NCBI GenBank assembly: GCA_026225945.1
Contig: JAMJFZ010001805.1
Location: 1,140,001-1,204,000 of the forward strand
Origin: Cricetomys ansorgei
Lineage: Eukaryota; Chordata; Mammalia; Rodentia; Nesomyidae
Length of the DNA: 64,000 bases
Direction: 5' to 3'
The stretch's first letter is position 1. Each line of letters starts with the position of its first letter. The notes under the pieces were generated by a model. The model was not told the DNA's origin and did no database searches. It saw nothing but the letters and a program-made list of their open reading frames with translations. The translations under genes were made by a program, and so were the position numbers. Positions 41,800-52,013 of the stretch are shown here, one piece after another.

Positions 41800-42262
41800 T
41801 CTCTCCTCCAAGCATGAGATTCCTGGCTGAGATCCAGTTCTGTGGGAGTCTGTTGCTGCCTCAGTCTAATGGCCTGCTTGTCTTCACTCTTGCTGGCAAC
41901 GTCCTCTGTCCTGGTGCTGAGGCTTTCCTTTGCTGGTGTTATAATCGGTTTCTTTGGGATTCCCATGTAGATTGAAGGCCAGCAGCTCTCTAGGAATCCT
42001 CCAGGACTCTATCACCAGATTCAGACTGCTAAGACCTTCAGCCTCATGAACTGAACAACTACCAGATTTTCAAACTTTCCTATGTTAGACAGCCATAGCT
42101 GTTCTACTCAGGCCACAGCTTATAAACCACTCTAATAAACCATGACCACGAACACACCCACAAATGTGTGCACAAGCTCACACACACATGCACACACCCA
42201 CACATTATACTCATTCTATAGTTCTGTTTCTTAGAGAACCCTGACCAGCCCAGGCTATATGG
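41800..42262 (+). mobile_element. possible old LTR fragment
   Basis: 'tctatcaccagattcagact', 'taagaccttcagcctcatga', 'gttctgtttcttagagaacc' recur in mammalian LTR repeats; family not resolved. Confidence 0.4.
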
Positions 42263-42299
42263 GACCCTATCTTAAACAAATACTAGAGACCAGAAGTCT

Positions 42300-42526
42300 T
42301 TAGAGATGGCTCAGGAAGTAACGTGTTTGCTACACAAAGACAAGGGCCTGAGTTTGGATCTCCAGCATGCACATAGAAGTTAGACATGGCATTGCACACA
42401 TGTAATACAGAAGGGGATTGGGGAAAAAACAGGAAAATATCTGGGGCCTGCTGGCCAGCAGTCTAGACAAAGCAACAAGACCCAGGTTCACTGAGAGACC
42501 TTTCCTAAAAGGAAAAAAAATGTAAA
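42300..42526 (+). mobile_element. B4-type SINE
   Basis: 'agagatggctcaggaagtaa', 'cctgctggccagcagtctag', 'tcactgagagacctttccta'. Confidence 0.8.
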
Positions 42527-42986
42527 AGGAAATAATATAGTTGGGGAATAAAATGTAATTGGAAATAAAGTTGGGGAACTGGACTAGCTCTGAATTAACT
42601 CCCACTCTGGCTTAGCTTCTCCCAGCACAGCAGTTCCTAAGGAGCTGTCCTCTCTTATCTAACTGCCCTCTAATTCTAAACACCTATGTCTCTTATCTAA
42701 TATCTATATCTATATCTAACTAAAATCTCCAAACTTATCTCTTAACTGTCTTTCTTAATTCTTATCTTCAATGTCTTTTAACTAAGTGTCTTCTCAGAGT
42801 ATCTCCTAACAACTGCTCCTCTCGGTTCCTCCTGTTCCAACTGATACTCTCAGTATCTCCTGCACCAACTGACTTCTAACAGTCTCCACCCCCTCCTTGG
42901 CATCTCCCATTCCCAGAAGTCCAAGGGGCATACAGCCACACGGGGGAGGGCTTTTCTCTGGCAAGCTTCACTCTACAAAAAAAAAA
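42527..42986. other. unassigned sequence with TATCTA patch
   Basis: TATCTATATCTATATC at 42700-42718; the C/T-rich remainder is not recognised. Confidence 0.45.
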
Positions 42987-43140
42987 GTATAGGTTATCGA
43001 GATTACTGTGCAGGTAAAGATGCCTGCTACCAACTCTGGTCACCTGGGTTTGATGCTCAGGACCCATAAGTTGTTTGTAACCTATACATAGGTGCCTGGT
43101 ATATATGTACCTCACACATCCATGCAGTTAAAAAAAACTC
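42987..43140 (+). mobile_element. B3A-type SINE, diverged
   Basis: 'gtgcaggtaaagatgcctgc', 'cacctgggtttgatgctcag'. Confidence 0.65.
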
Positions 43141-43224
43141 AGGTAAAAAGCAATATTTGACTTATGTTGACTTCTAGAAGACACAAACTACCAGAAACCA
43201 GGTAACTTGTAAAGAATGGAAGCT

Positions 43225-43460
43225 TAAACCAGGCATGGTAGTACATATCAAAAAATCAGGGCACTTGGGAGGCCCAGGCAGAGGATCATAGTAGGGAAGC
43301 TGATGTCTGGTGACAAGGGACAATGTGTATGAATGTGTCAGATAAAATATCCAGACAAAGTGGCCCATGTCTGCAGTCCTGGCATCCACAAGGCTGAAGC
43401 AGAAACCTCAAAGTTAAGGCTAGTCTGGATCACAGAGTAAGACACTGTCTCAAAAAAAGT
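43225..43460 (+). mobile_element. two B1-like fragments
   Basis: 43225-43300 ('aaccaggcatggtagtacat', 'cacttgggaggcccaggcag') and 43350-43460 ('gtctgcagtcctggcatcca', 'taagacactgtctcaaaaaa'). Confidence 0.6.
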
Positions 43461-43606
43461 ATTAAGTAGACAGAAAAGCACAAGGTACTAGCAGGGACAG
43501 GACAGTGACGGGATGTCAAGGCAAGGCCCTGAGGTGTGATGGGTGTCAGTAGGCGTTGGTGAGGACAGAAATGATGGTAAGAAAAGAGACTTCAAGACAT
43601 CCTGAT

Positions 43607-44418
43607 GCTGGGCTGCGGAGACAGCCCGCTTGATAAAGCGCTTGCATTGCAAGCTTGAGAATCTAAGTTTGAACCCAGAGTCCCTGCTTTAAAAAAAAAA
43701 ACAAAGCCAAGCACGATGGTACATGCTTGTCATCCTAAATGGGTGCTGAAATAAAAATAAAACTCCCCTTGCAGTTCCCTGGTCCCATGAGGTAGCCCCA
43801 GCCAGTCAGCAGCTGTATTGGCTCCTGGTGCGAAGCTCAGGGGAGTAGTGTAGTTCTTACTGTGTACCCATCCTATCTTTGATCGGAGACCTGTGAGCCA
43901 GTGACAGTAAGACCAGGACTCTCAGGACGAATTGTCAGAGGAACACCTCTCCTCATTTAACTCAAGGGTCATTACATTTATAGGGTGGGGGCGAGGGAGG
44001 GTTTTTCGTATCCATGGATGGGATTGGTTAAGACAGGGATACTAGAATAGCCATATTTACATTCTGGGGTGCTTTTGGGCATATTCCAGGGAACAAAGAA
44101 CAAGGGGAACTTAGGTAAGCAATTCTGCTGATTGAGGCCAATCTTTTGTAGGGGGCAGAGTTTTGCTGTGGCTTGTGGTCTGTCAACACAAAGGGGAAGG
44201 GCCGAACTCCCATCAGCTCTTAGGAATGGAAGCCTGGTGGTCACAAGTGCCCTGGACCTGTAACTGCATGACCGGCCCATGAGGGCACCAGAGATGGGGA
44301 GGGGGAGATGGAAGATTACTGGGGCTTACTGTGCAGTCAGCCTAGCCTAACTGGTCCAGCTCTGATCCAGGGAGATGATAACTCCTGAGGAATGACACTT
44401 GAAGTTGCCTATGGCCTT

Positions 44419-44471
<53 letters not shown>

Positions 44472-44472
44472 T
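43607..44472 (+). mobile_element. B4-type SINE interrupted by an LTR
   Basis: Head and A-run at 43607-43743 ('gataaagcgcttgcattgca', 'catgcttgtcatcctaaatg'). The body resumes about 44281 ('gcttactgtgcagtcagcct') and ends in (CA)n at 44424-44471. Confidence 0.8.
43744..44280 (-). mobile_element. solo LTR inside the B4-type SINE
   Basis: About 540 bp. On the minus strand it has a TATA-like CTATAAATG (plus strand 'catttatag' at 43975-43983) about two thirds of the way in, as in class I rodent LTRs. Exact ends and target duplication are unclear. Confidence 0.6.
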
Positions 44473-44501
44473 CACTCACTCTTGAACATGGGACCGTCCT
44501 A

Positions 44502-44570
44502 GATTGCTTTATTACTCTGACAAACACCATGACCAAAAGCGATCAAGTGAAGAAAAGAGTTTAACTGAAA
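44502..44570 (-). mobile_element. MaLR LTR fragment
   Basis: 'tttattactctgacaaacac', 'catgaccaaaagcgatcaag': inverted 3' end only. Confidence 0.6.
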
Positions 44571-45070
44571 CAAAATGAGATACAATATCCTAAAGTCTTA
44601 GCACCAACTCTGTCAATTTGAAAGCAATTCAACATCAGTTCAAATTGTTATATGCTATTTATTTATTTATTTATCTATTCATTTACTACATTCTAGAAGT
44701 GTTATGATGATGCATGGTCAGCACATTTAGCTTTGTGGAACAAATAGATTAAGCTAATTTTTTTTTGGGGGGGGAGTGTGGGGGAAGGAAGATTAAAACA
44801 AATTGGGTTCGCTAGCTACATAGAAATTTGTTGGGTGGAGTGACAATTTTAGATCCAAGAACAGCTTCTGTCAAGACCCCACTTTCAGGATTATTGGTGG
44901 TGGGGTGTTCCTAAAGTGGTCGAAAATTTGCCAGAAATGTCAGTGAGGGAGATGCCTCTGGAGTCTGGTAGACACGGCTCAGCCCCAAAGGAGAAGGGGC
45001 CTAAAATCTCCCATAAGGAGTTAGAGACCTGGCCAAGCAGTAAAGCCTCTGACTAGAATTCCCCCAATGA
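44571..45070. other. unassigned sequence
   Basis: Contains (TTTA)n at 44653-44675 and a G-run near 44768; the rest is not recognised. Confidence 0.45.
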
Positions 45071-45160
45071 GGAGCTGGGAGTGTGGTTCGTCAGTGGGGT
45101 AATGGCTTAGCATGTGTGAGGCTCTGAGTTCAATCCCCAGTGCCACAAAGAAGAAAGAAA
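45071..45160 (+). mobile_element. ID SINE
   Basis: 'ctgggagtgtggttcgtcag', 'ttagcatgtgtgaggctctg', 'agttcaatccccagtgccac' and an A-rich tail. Confidence 0.8.
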
Positions 45161-45229
45161 TAAGCACAGAAGCAGTCAAGAGCAGTGGTGGGCATGAGGG
45201 AGAGTGCCAGAGCCAGCCGGTCAAGGCAA

Positions 45230-45573
45230 TGGGTTCTCTCGAGGGGGAGAAGTGAGGACTGATAAAAGCAGGGCTCAGTGGGTCTCTTAAAACACACTGG
45301 CCCCGAACTAGCGTTCAGAGCTCTCTTTCATTCAGGAAATACAAGCTTACAACAACTTACAGCATCTGATTGGATGCTTATAATGTATTCGTCACAAACA
45401 TTGAGCTTAAACAACATGTTTTTCTGTTCTGGAATGGTAAAGCAACTCGTACCGTGATCCAAGGTCATATAGTCAGCAAAACAATTCTTCAGATGTTAGC
45501 TAAAACAATAACATGTTCTTCTCAGAAGTAAGCAAATCTCAGCTTGGTGTGGGAACTTAGCTAGTTCTCCACA
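45230..45573 (-). mobile_element. 3' LTR of the class II element
   Basis: Begins TGTGGAGAACTAG directly after the polypurine tract. A TATA-like 'cattataagc' and CCAAT ('gcatccaatcagatgctg') occur mid-LTR on the minus strand, and an AATGAAA variant signal follows. The 3' boundary is uncertain (45230-45258). Confidence 0.7.
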
Positions 45574-45587
45574 GGTCCCCCTTTTTA
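45574..45587 (-). promoter_or_regulatory. polypurine tract, class II element
   Basis: Minus strand TTAAAAAGGGGGACC immediately upstream of the LTR, the expected plus-strand DNA priming site. Confidence 0.85.
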
Positions 45588-45759
45588 ATATATATTAAAA
45601 GAACAAGAAGACTGGGCCTGAGTTAGGCAGCGCCTTAGAGCTATGATGTTACCCATCATGGGGTCAGAAAGGAGCATAGCCTTCTGCCCTGTCTAAGGTT
45701 GTCATAGTTAAGGATAACCTTGCCCATCACTGGATAACCAGCCTCTAGTGCTCCAGGAG

Positions 45760-47396
45760 TTATACCTGAGATTTTAGCTTCATTTCTTTTATTTCCATTT
45801 TTATGCTGAAAATACTGCTGAGGAAGATACCAATTAAATATGGACCAAGGCACAAAACAAATGTGATCAAAATAGCAAGTGCTCTGATAAACATTCCAAG
45901 TTGTTTCACCGATTCTAGAGGAGGCACAGTTCTTTTAAGATTTTCCAAATATTCAGAAGCTGCTGCTGCAGCATCAAATTTAATGGGTCTAGCATCCCTT
46001 AAACCTTGAATCTCCTTATATAATTGTATTAGGTCTAAAGAGGTGTTAGCATTATGCCAAATGCCTTGCAGATGAGCGCGTATCCTATCCCAGCTGTGTT
46101 GAGTATCATTATAAATCTTAGAGGTTACACAAATCCAATGATAATTAGCACGACAACCTAACTGTGATTGAACCTCCAAGCCTTGTATTTCGTCCCCAAT
46201 ATACATAACCATCTCATAAAGAACATTAACTTTCTGTTCTAATTTTATGTCAATATCTTCTTGGGTACCTAAGGTCATAGTAACATTTTTTTGTTAAGTC
46301 ATTTACATAATGTGCATTCTGAATGGTCTGTGACAAAGCAACTGCAGCAGTAGCTATTAAAGATATAAGTACAATTACTCCTAAAATTACTAATTCAATC
46401 ACTCTTTTTTGACTAGATAAAGCCTTACTAATTTCTTCTAATACAACTAAACCTCTATCATTATACCAAGATTCACTAATAGCAACTGGTAACATAGCAA
46501 ATGAAGGTTGATGAAGTATCATAACAGTTTGAACAGGAAAAACACCTTCAGCTGAATTAAATGAAATGCAATTGGATAATTTACAATTAGTGCAGTAAAC
46601 AGAAAAATATTTTCCTTGAAAAGTAATACTAATAGGACCAATCAACATCATGAAAGAAGGAGAAACACAAGACAAAACCTTCCCTATTTCAGCTTCTTTA
46701 ACTCCCATTCCCTTATCCCTATAGGCATATTGTATATTTCCCATAGTGGCAGCAATTTTCCATATGTGAGTCTGTGGATGTCCCTCCTCTGTCCACCAAA
46801 GTCCTGCTGTTAAGCTTTTCCCTGATGAGCTTCCTTGTGACCAATCCAGAATATATCTTTGAGTCCCAAATATGGCTCTTCTGCAAGGATGTTGAGTATA
46901 ACAGTCCTTCCATAATATAGTCATATTTGGAAAGCAAACTTCTTCTTCACAAGGAGATAATGATTGAGGACATGTCAGTCCTTCAACATTCTCACCCTTT
47001 GTAGGATACCAAAAAGTCACATTTTGTTTACTACTTTGAATTTGAGTCATTTGTAAAGTAAGACACCCAGTTTTAGGAGTAACTTTAGAAAAATAAATAG
47101 GCAAACTGTACCCTGAACCTGAATAATTAAAAGACTGTTGAACAGGTTCAATTTCTCCATGAAAGGTTGTACCAATAGATGAGTGTCATTAACTCTCACA
47201 ATGACTTCTGGATCTTCCCATACGGTGGATGAGCAAGATGCAGATCAGGAACATAAGCCCAAAAAGTGTCAGCTCTCATTATCGGAGTCTGCATGCAAAT
47301 CAGCATCATTATCACACTCCAAAATCTCCACTTGATGCACCAATCTCTCCAGCAACCATCAAGCATTTCCATTTTTCCGTGGAAGACCACAAACAT
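45760..47396 (-). pseudogene. env: env pseudogene, class II element
   Basis: Envelope gene (surface and transmembrane subunits) in three frame segments. 47396-47196 carries a hydrophobic signal-peptide-like stretch followed by a Trp-Ala-Tyr-Val-Pro motif typical of betaretroviral surface proteins. 47104-46250 (284 codons) covers most of the surface subunit, a Ser-Gln-Lys-Arg cleavage-like site and a hydrophobic fusion-peptide-like run rich in Val, Ile and Ala. 46278-45760 (172 codons) covers the transmembrane ectodomain, a Cys-x7-Cys pair and a C-terminal membrane anchor. The last two segments are separated by a one-base shift at a seven-base homopolymer (T7 on plus, 46286-46292). A further frame break lies near 47104-47196. 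The protein cannot be made as one chain. Confidence 0.9.
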
Positions 47397-47399
47397 GAC

Positions 47400-48260
47400 C
47401 TCGTCCCCATATTAATACAGGGTCAGGCCCAATCCATTCACCTGTAAGAGGATCTTTCCACTTAACTTGGGCATAAGAAGTGTTAGCATCTGTATGCCAA
47501 GAAACAATCAGCAGCAGTCAAGCCTTTCTTGTCTGAATTTAAAAAATTTAAAACAAAAAGAGTATGTTTCAATAGGTTTTGAGGGGATTGTTGATATACC
47601 TCTATTTCCCCTTTCTTAATTTTATTTAATTGAGTCTTTAGAGTACCATGCGCTCTTTCAATAATTCCTTGTCCTTGAGGGTTTATGGAATTCCTGTTTT
47701 ATGAAGAATGCCAAAATGTTTACAAAACATAGAAAAAGATTGGCTAGTATATCCAGATCCATTATCTGTTTTAATTTCTTTAGGTATTCCAATTGTAACA
47801 AAGCAATTAAGACAGTGATTAATAACATGCTTTGTAGCTTCTCCTGTTAAGGCAGAAGCACATATAAATCCAGAAAATGCATCAATTTACTTTTTCTAAA
47901 TTTACTTTTTTGTACATATTTACTTTTTCTAAATTCTGGAATATGTGTAACATCCATTTGCCATATTTGATCAGCAATGAGCCCTTGGAGATTAACCCTT
48001 AAATGTATTACAGATAAATAAGAAGCACACTGAGAGCAATTTTTAACTATTTGTTGAGCAGCTTCCCTGCTTCATTGAAATTGTTTTTTAAGACTGACAC
48101 TATTTTGATGATGCAAATTATGAGATTGTTAAGCCAACTGAATATTATAAACTCCTCTAGTGGCAAGGTCTGCTTGTTCATTGCCGTAAGCTAAAGGTCC
48201 AGGAAGAGAAGAGTGTGCTCGTAAATGTCCAATAAAATTTTTTTTATCTCTATTCAATAT
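47400..48260 (-). pseudogene. pol: integrase region of pol, class II element
   Basis: Integrase inserts viral DNA into the host genome. Translation of short frame segments shows the N-terminal zinc-binding His and Cys-x2-Cys elements (about 48120 and 48035). The core acidic triad is in recognisable contexts: Asp in a Gln-Met-Asp-Val-Thr motif near 47955, Asp in a Thr-Asp-Asn-Gly motif near 47760 and Glu in an Ile-Glu-Arg-Ala motif near 47662. A C-terminal Trp-Lys-Asp-Pro-Leu-Thr-Gly segment is near 47450. Frameshifts and stops break every long frame, and a short duplicated ATTTACTTTTTCTAAATT segment lies at 47886-47935. Confidence 0.85.
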
Positions 48261-48276
48261 CAATATTTGTATTTTA

Positions 48277-48597
48277 TTAAAGTCTTTTTATTTCTATATT
48301 GCTGGTATCTATATAAAGTATAGTTTCAAGCAATGGAATAGCATCAGCAATATAATTACTATCAGTATAAATACTTAAAGGTAACTGGGAAAATTCTTCA
48401 GAAACTGCAGCAACTGCATATAATTCAACTACTTGAGTTGAGTTAAAAGGAGTAGTGAAAATAGTATTCTTCTCATTATGTCTAAAAATTGCAGAGCCAT
48501 TAGAAGATTGATCTGTAAACACCACTTCAGTCTCAAGTAAAGGAGTGAGACTAGTTTGTGTGGGAAAGATAATTTCTTGTTGGTTACAAAAGTGCAA
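48277..48597 (-). pseudogene. pol: RNase H region of pol, class II element
   Basis: RNase H degrades the RNA strand of the RNA-DNA hybrid. The 106-codon segment shows a Phe-Thr-Asp motif with the usual following Gly changed to Gln, a Val-Val-Glu-Leu motif and a Tyr-Thr-Asp-Ser-Asn-Tyr motif, the acidic residues expected in the active site. The frame ends in stops on both sides. Upstream, 48843-48658 encodes the connection domain. Confidence 0.85.
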
Positions 48598-48657
48598 TAA
48601 TTTATTAGGGGGAAAATGATTGTCAAGAGTACCAAGAAAGCCTGCTAAAGCTATGTC

Positions 48658-49830
48658 TCAAGAATCATAATTAGTATATAACCACTGAATTTGAGTTTTG
48701 TTATAAGGCAAATAAATTATTGCAGGTTCCTGACCAAAATACTTCCTTGACTCTTGGTGACCTAATTGAGTTAAAGCAGCTACAGCTTCATAAAAAGGAT
48801 TTAACACTCTAGCAGGAGACACAGGTAGATGTAACCAAAGCAAAGGTGAGTGCTGCCATAGAACTCCTGTAGGTGTATGTTTAGTAGCAAATATAAATAA
48901 ACATAATGGTAAAGAATAATCCTATTTGCTGCATAGCAATAGCATTTTCTACTTTTTCAAGAGCAGAAATTCCTTCTGCAGTCATGGAATGCAATGAAGA
49001 TGGATTTGAATTTCCTTTAAGAATATCAAAAAGAGGCTTTAAAATCATGAGTAGTAAGCTTTAAATAGGGGTGAAGCCAATTAATATCTCCTAATAGCTT
49101 TTGGAAATCATTTAAAGTCTTCAAATGGTCTCTTTGTAAAGTGATTTTTTGGAATTTAATATCTTTTCTAGATAAGAATAATATTTCCTAGATAAGAATA
49201 AGGAGAATGACATTGAACTTTTCCTCAGCTATGATAAGACCAAATTTCTTTAAATTGCCTAATAAATGGGCATAAGCAGATAATAATAAAGTTTCTTGTG
49301 AATTAGCCAATAGAATGTCATCCGTATAATGTATAATATAAACCTGTGGATAGGCTTGTCTAGTAGGGTCAATGGCTAATGAAACAAATTTTTGACATAA
49401 AGTAGGACTATTAGCCATACCTTGTGATAAAACTTTCCAATGATTCCTCTTAATAGGTTCTTTAAAATTAATAGAAGGAACACTAAAAGCAAAGTGTTTA
49501 CAATCTTGAGGGGATAAGGAATAGTATAAAAGCAATCTTTTAAATCTATAACTGTTTTGTAAGTTTCTTTTAGCATAGCAGAGGGTAAAGGCAATCCAGG
49601 CTGTAAGGCTCCCATCAATTCCATGGTAACATTAACTTTCCTCAGATCTTGCAGAAGTCTCCATTTTCCAAATTTTTTCTTAATTACAAAAATAGAAGAA
49701 TTCCAAGGAGAGTGAGATTCCTCAATATGTCCTGCATCCAGTTGTTCTTGCACTAACAACTCAGCTGCTTCTATCTTTTCTTTAAAGAGGCCATTGATCC
49801 ACCCATACAGGATCATCAGACTTCCACATT
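48658..49830 (-). pseudogene. pol: reverse transcriptase region of pol, class II element
   Basis: Polymerase domain in at least three frames. 49816-49376 starts with fingers-domain sequence including Leu-Arg-Lys-Val-Asn. A one-base shift near 49515-49530 moves the frame into 49535-49188, which has the Gln-Gly-Met-x-Asn-Ser-Pro motif and the catalytic Tyr-x-Asp-Asp box (here Tyr-Thr-Asp-Asp, near 49316-49328; Met is usual at the second position). Thumb sequence from 49187 to 48850 is scattered over broken frames; 48843-48658 is the connection domain. It cannot yield an active enzyme. Confidence 0.88.
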
Positions 49831-49919
49831 ATACGATCTGCATGACTTCCATTAAAAATACCCCAATCCTCGTCTATCCGTCTGAGCTTTTGGTTGGAGA
49901 GGGTACAGAATATTTGATT

Positions 49920-50765
49920 TTACTCTCCTAATCCCTCGTGAGGACAGAGACCTTGTGAAAACATTTGATTACTTATTATCTTGCTTGGGCTATACAGATA
50001 AACACCCGTCTCTATCATCACATCACATCCCCACAAATTAATAGGAAGTCGGGGAATTATGTAAGGTTGAAAAATTCCATGATGCCCTGCATTATCTTTC
50101 CAAGATAACATATCACTACTCTGTTCTGGGTTATTATTTTGTCCTATCCCTTGTAGCTGAGTAATAGAAGATTGTTTAGGCCAATTTAAAGTCCAATGTT
50201 CATAAGAAATAACTGAGACATCAACTCCTGTATCTAAGATCCTGCTAAAACCTTTTCCATTAACTTGCAATTCCATTTCAGGCCTAGCTTCTTTAATGGC
50301 TTGAAGCCAATAAGCATCTGAGGATCCAAACCCTTTTTCACCACTAATAGGATGTTTTACAGGATTAATTGTTTTTGTCCATGGGAGAAGGATTAGCTGA
50401 GTAATTCGTTGTCCTGCTTTTAAAACTGAAATTTGGTAAGGAGAATATACCAGTATTTTAATTTCTCCAGTAAAGTTTGAATCTCTAACTCCAGGTTGAA
50501 TAAGAAGTCCTGTCATAATAGCACTACTTCTTCCTAATATCAGTCCCGTGCTATTCTTAGGAAGAGGACCATGAATTCCAGTGGGTAATGCTTGCATTCC
50601 CATTTTAGGGATGAATATGATGTAGGTGGGGGAGCCGAGGTCCAATCCTGTGCTACCTGGAGTGGCTCTGTAGTGCTGCTGAAAGAGTGTTTCCTTGGCT
50701 CCTGTGCCCAATCTGTAGTGCCCCAGATTGTGCTTCCCGTCTCCCAGTTGTGTAGGACTTCCCAT
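49920..50765 (-). CDS. pro: dUTPase-protease (pro) frame, class II element
   Basis: An uninterrupted 281-codon frame. The N-terminal half is a dUTPase, which hydrolyses dUTP; it shows the Pro-Gly-Ser-x-Gly-Leu-Asp-Leu motif near residue 36 and a Gly-Arg-Ser-Ser motif near residue 79. The C-terminal half is an aspartic protease with Leu-Asp-Thr-Gly-Val-Asp as its active-site box, followed by a Gly-rich C-terminal end typical of betaretroviral protease. In retroviruses this frame is reached by ribosomal frameshifting from gag; here gag is mostly missing. The Met at 50765 is only the first in frame and not a natural start. It is the longest intact retroviral frame in the window. Confidence 0.88.
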   Translation of the reverse strand: MGSPTQLGDGKHNLGHYRLGTGAKETLFQQHYRATPGSTGLDLGSPTYIIFIPKMGMQALPTGIHGPLPKNSTGLILGRSSAIMTGLLIQPGVRDSNFTGEIKILVYSPYQISVLKAGQRITQLILLPWTKTINPVKHPISGEKGFGSSDAYWLQAIKEARPEMELQVNGKGFSRILDTGVDVSVISYEHWTLNWPKQSSITQLQGIGQNNNPEQSSDMLSWKDNAGHHGIFQPYIIPRLPINLWGCDVMIETGVYLYSPSKIISNQMFSQGLCPHEGLGE

Positions 50766-50769
50766 ATTG

Positions 50770-51051
50770 TCCCTTTTTGATTTACATCCATTTGCCCAGT
50801 GATTCCCTCTGACAACGAGGACACAATCCAGGAGTTTTCTGTTTCTTATTTTGATTTCCAGGACAGTCCTTCACTCTATGACCAATTCTCCCACAGCCAA
50901 AGCAACTATTGCTCCTGTTCGCACTACCCTGCTGAAATACCATTTCCTTCACAGTCTTTCCTTGTAAAGCAGCCGCAGTGGCAACACCCTAAGAATAGGA
51001 TGATCCAACATCAGCACAGCCAGATGTGATCATTGAAACTCCCCTTCTTAC
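50770..51051 (-). pseudogene. gag: gag remnant: capsid end and nucleocapsid, class II element
   Basis: The minus strand encodes a capsid C-terminal segment containing an in-frame stop, then a complete Cys-x2-Cys-x4-His-x4-Cys zinc knuckle (about 50855-50910), then a second knuckle. The second knuckle's halves lie in different frames, joined only by a one-base shift near 50812, so the RNA-binding nucleocapsid is broken. The gene is cut at 51051 by the adjoining class I LTR. Confidence 0.85.
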
Positions 51052-51617
51052 TGTTGGACCCCAAGGGGGGGGGCAAACCGGAACGCCGCACCCCCACAGA
51101 GACTCACAGACGGGATATCGATGCAAATAGCAAGAGATTTATTCCAGTATACTGGGACCGCTCCAACATGCAGGATAGAAGCAGCCCCCAGGAGCAAAAA
51201 GCAAGCCTTTTTATTTACAGTTGAAACGGTTGCTAGGGGGCTGTACAGTTGTTAGGCACAGACCAAGTTGGTAAAAGTTGATTGGTACCCAAATTGCTTT
51301 TCCCATTTTGACAGGTAGGGGCCAGTTAACCTGTAAATTGATTGGTGTTAGCATATAGCAAGGTCGCGGGCTCCTAAAAAGAATACATGCTCAAGGTTCC
51401 GGGCAACTGGGAGGAGGAAACTCCTTAGCCCAAGGTTGTGGGCCCAAGGTTATGGGCCACCTTCAGGAGGGGGAAGCACACTCTCTAGCCCAAGGCCGTC
51501 TGGCTGTCTTGTTTGTCTAAGAAAAGTTTTTCTTACAGAAATTGTTGTTAAGCTTCTGCCTGCAACTTGGGCCTAGTGTCAGAGGTCTTAAACCAGTCAG
51601 GGGTCTCAAACCCCACA
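51052..51617 (-). mobile_element. 3' LTR of the class I element
   Basis: 566 bp on the minus strand, TGTGGGGTTTGAG to GGGGTCCAACA, directly after the polypurine tract. AATAAA signal at 51138-51143 (plus strand TTTATT). The last ~420 bp match the 5' LTR closely; the U3 start differs. Confidence 0.9.
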
Positions 51618-51632
51618 GTTTCCCCCCTTTTC
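51618..51632 (-). promoter_or_regulatory. polypurine tract, class I element
   Basis: Minus strand AAAAGGGGGGAAAC abuts the LTR start TGTGGGG. Confidence 0.9.
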
Positions 51633-51669
51633 TCAGGTAAATTGATTCCAATCATGGAATCAGAGGTTA

Positions 51670-51930
51670 TTACCTGTAGGGAATCTCCTGATATTGTTGT
51701 CTCAGCATTAGCACCTGTACTGTGCCAATGCATTCTTTAATAAAGGTAATTAAACGATTAAGAATGCAAGGGCCAAAAGTAAGCAGCAAGAGCAATATTA
51801 TAAGTGGTCTGAGAAGTGTGGAAATCAGAGTTGTAAACCATGGGGACTGATTGAACCAAGACTGAAACCATCCCTGGTGTTGGTCTCTTTCTTTTTGTCT
51901 GGATGCCAATCTTTCCCGCACCTTAGCCAT
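51670..51930 (-). pseudogene. env: env transmembrane C-terminal fragment, class I element
   Basis: An 86-codon frame covers the end of a gammaretroviral transmembrane protein: a Lys/Arg/Gln-rich heptad-like helix, a Trp-Phe-x-x-Trp-Phe stretch, a Leu/Ile-rich membrane anchor ending in a Gly-Pro-Cys-Ile-Leu-Asn-Arg-Leu motif, and a short cytoplasmic tail with Gln-Gln-Tyr. Upstream ectodomain and surface subunit are missing. A second, more decayed copy of the tail lies at 52025-52200. Confidence 0.88.
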
Positions 51931-51969
51931 AGAGTCTTTAACTACTCCTGAGTGGTCTATGTAAAAATA

Positions 51970-52013
51970 GCACTCTTTTTTAAAGTCTGACTAAAGTTTG
52001 GCTGCTTTGGTCC
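51970..52013 (-). mobile_element. isolated LTR U3 fragment
   Basis: 'gactaaagtttggctgcttt' recurs at 58918 inside the 5' LTR ('gactaaagtttggctgtttt'), but here it lies between two env tails. Confidence 0.8.

Larger units (their letters stand above)
45230..51051 (-). mobile_element. class II (betaretrovirus-like) endogenous retrovirus, 5'-truncated
   Basis: Minus-strand provirus. In transcriptional order: gag end with zinc knuckles (51051-50770), dUTPase-protease (50765-49920), pol (49830-47400), env (47396-45760), polypurine tract and one LTR (45573 to about 45230). The 5' LTR, leader, matrix and most of capsid are absent: gag begins abruptly at the edge of the neighbouring class I LTR at 51052. 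All genes contain stops or frameshifts, so it is defective. The gene order, a dUTPase fused to protease and the env type place it with rodent ERVK/MMTV-related elements; exact family is unknown. Confidence 0.93.
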
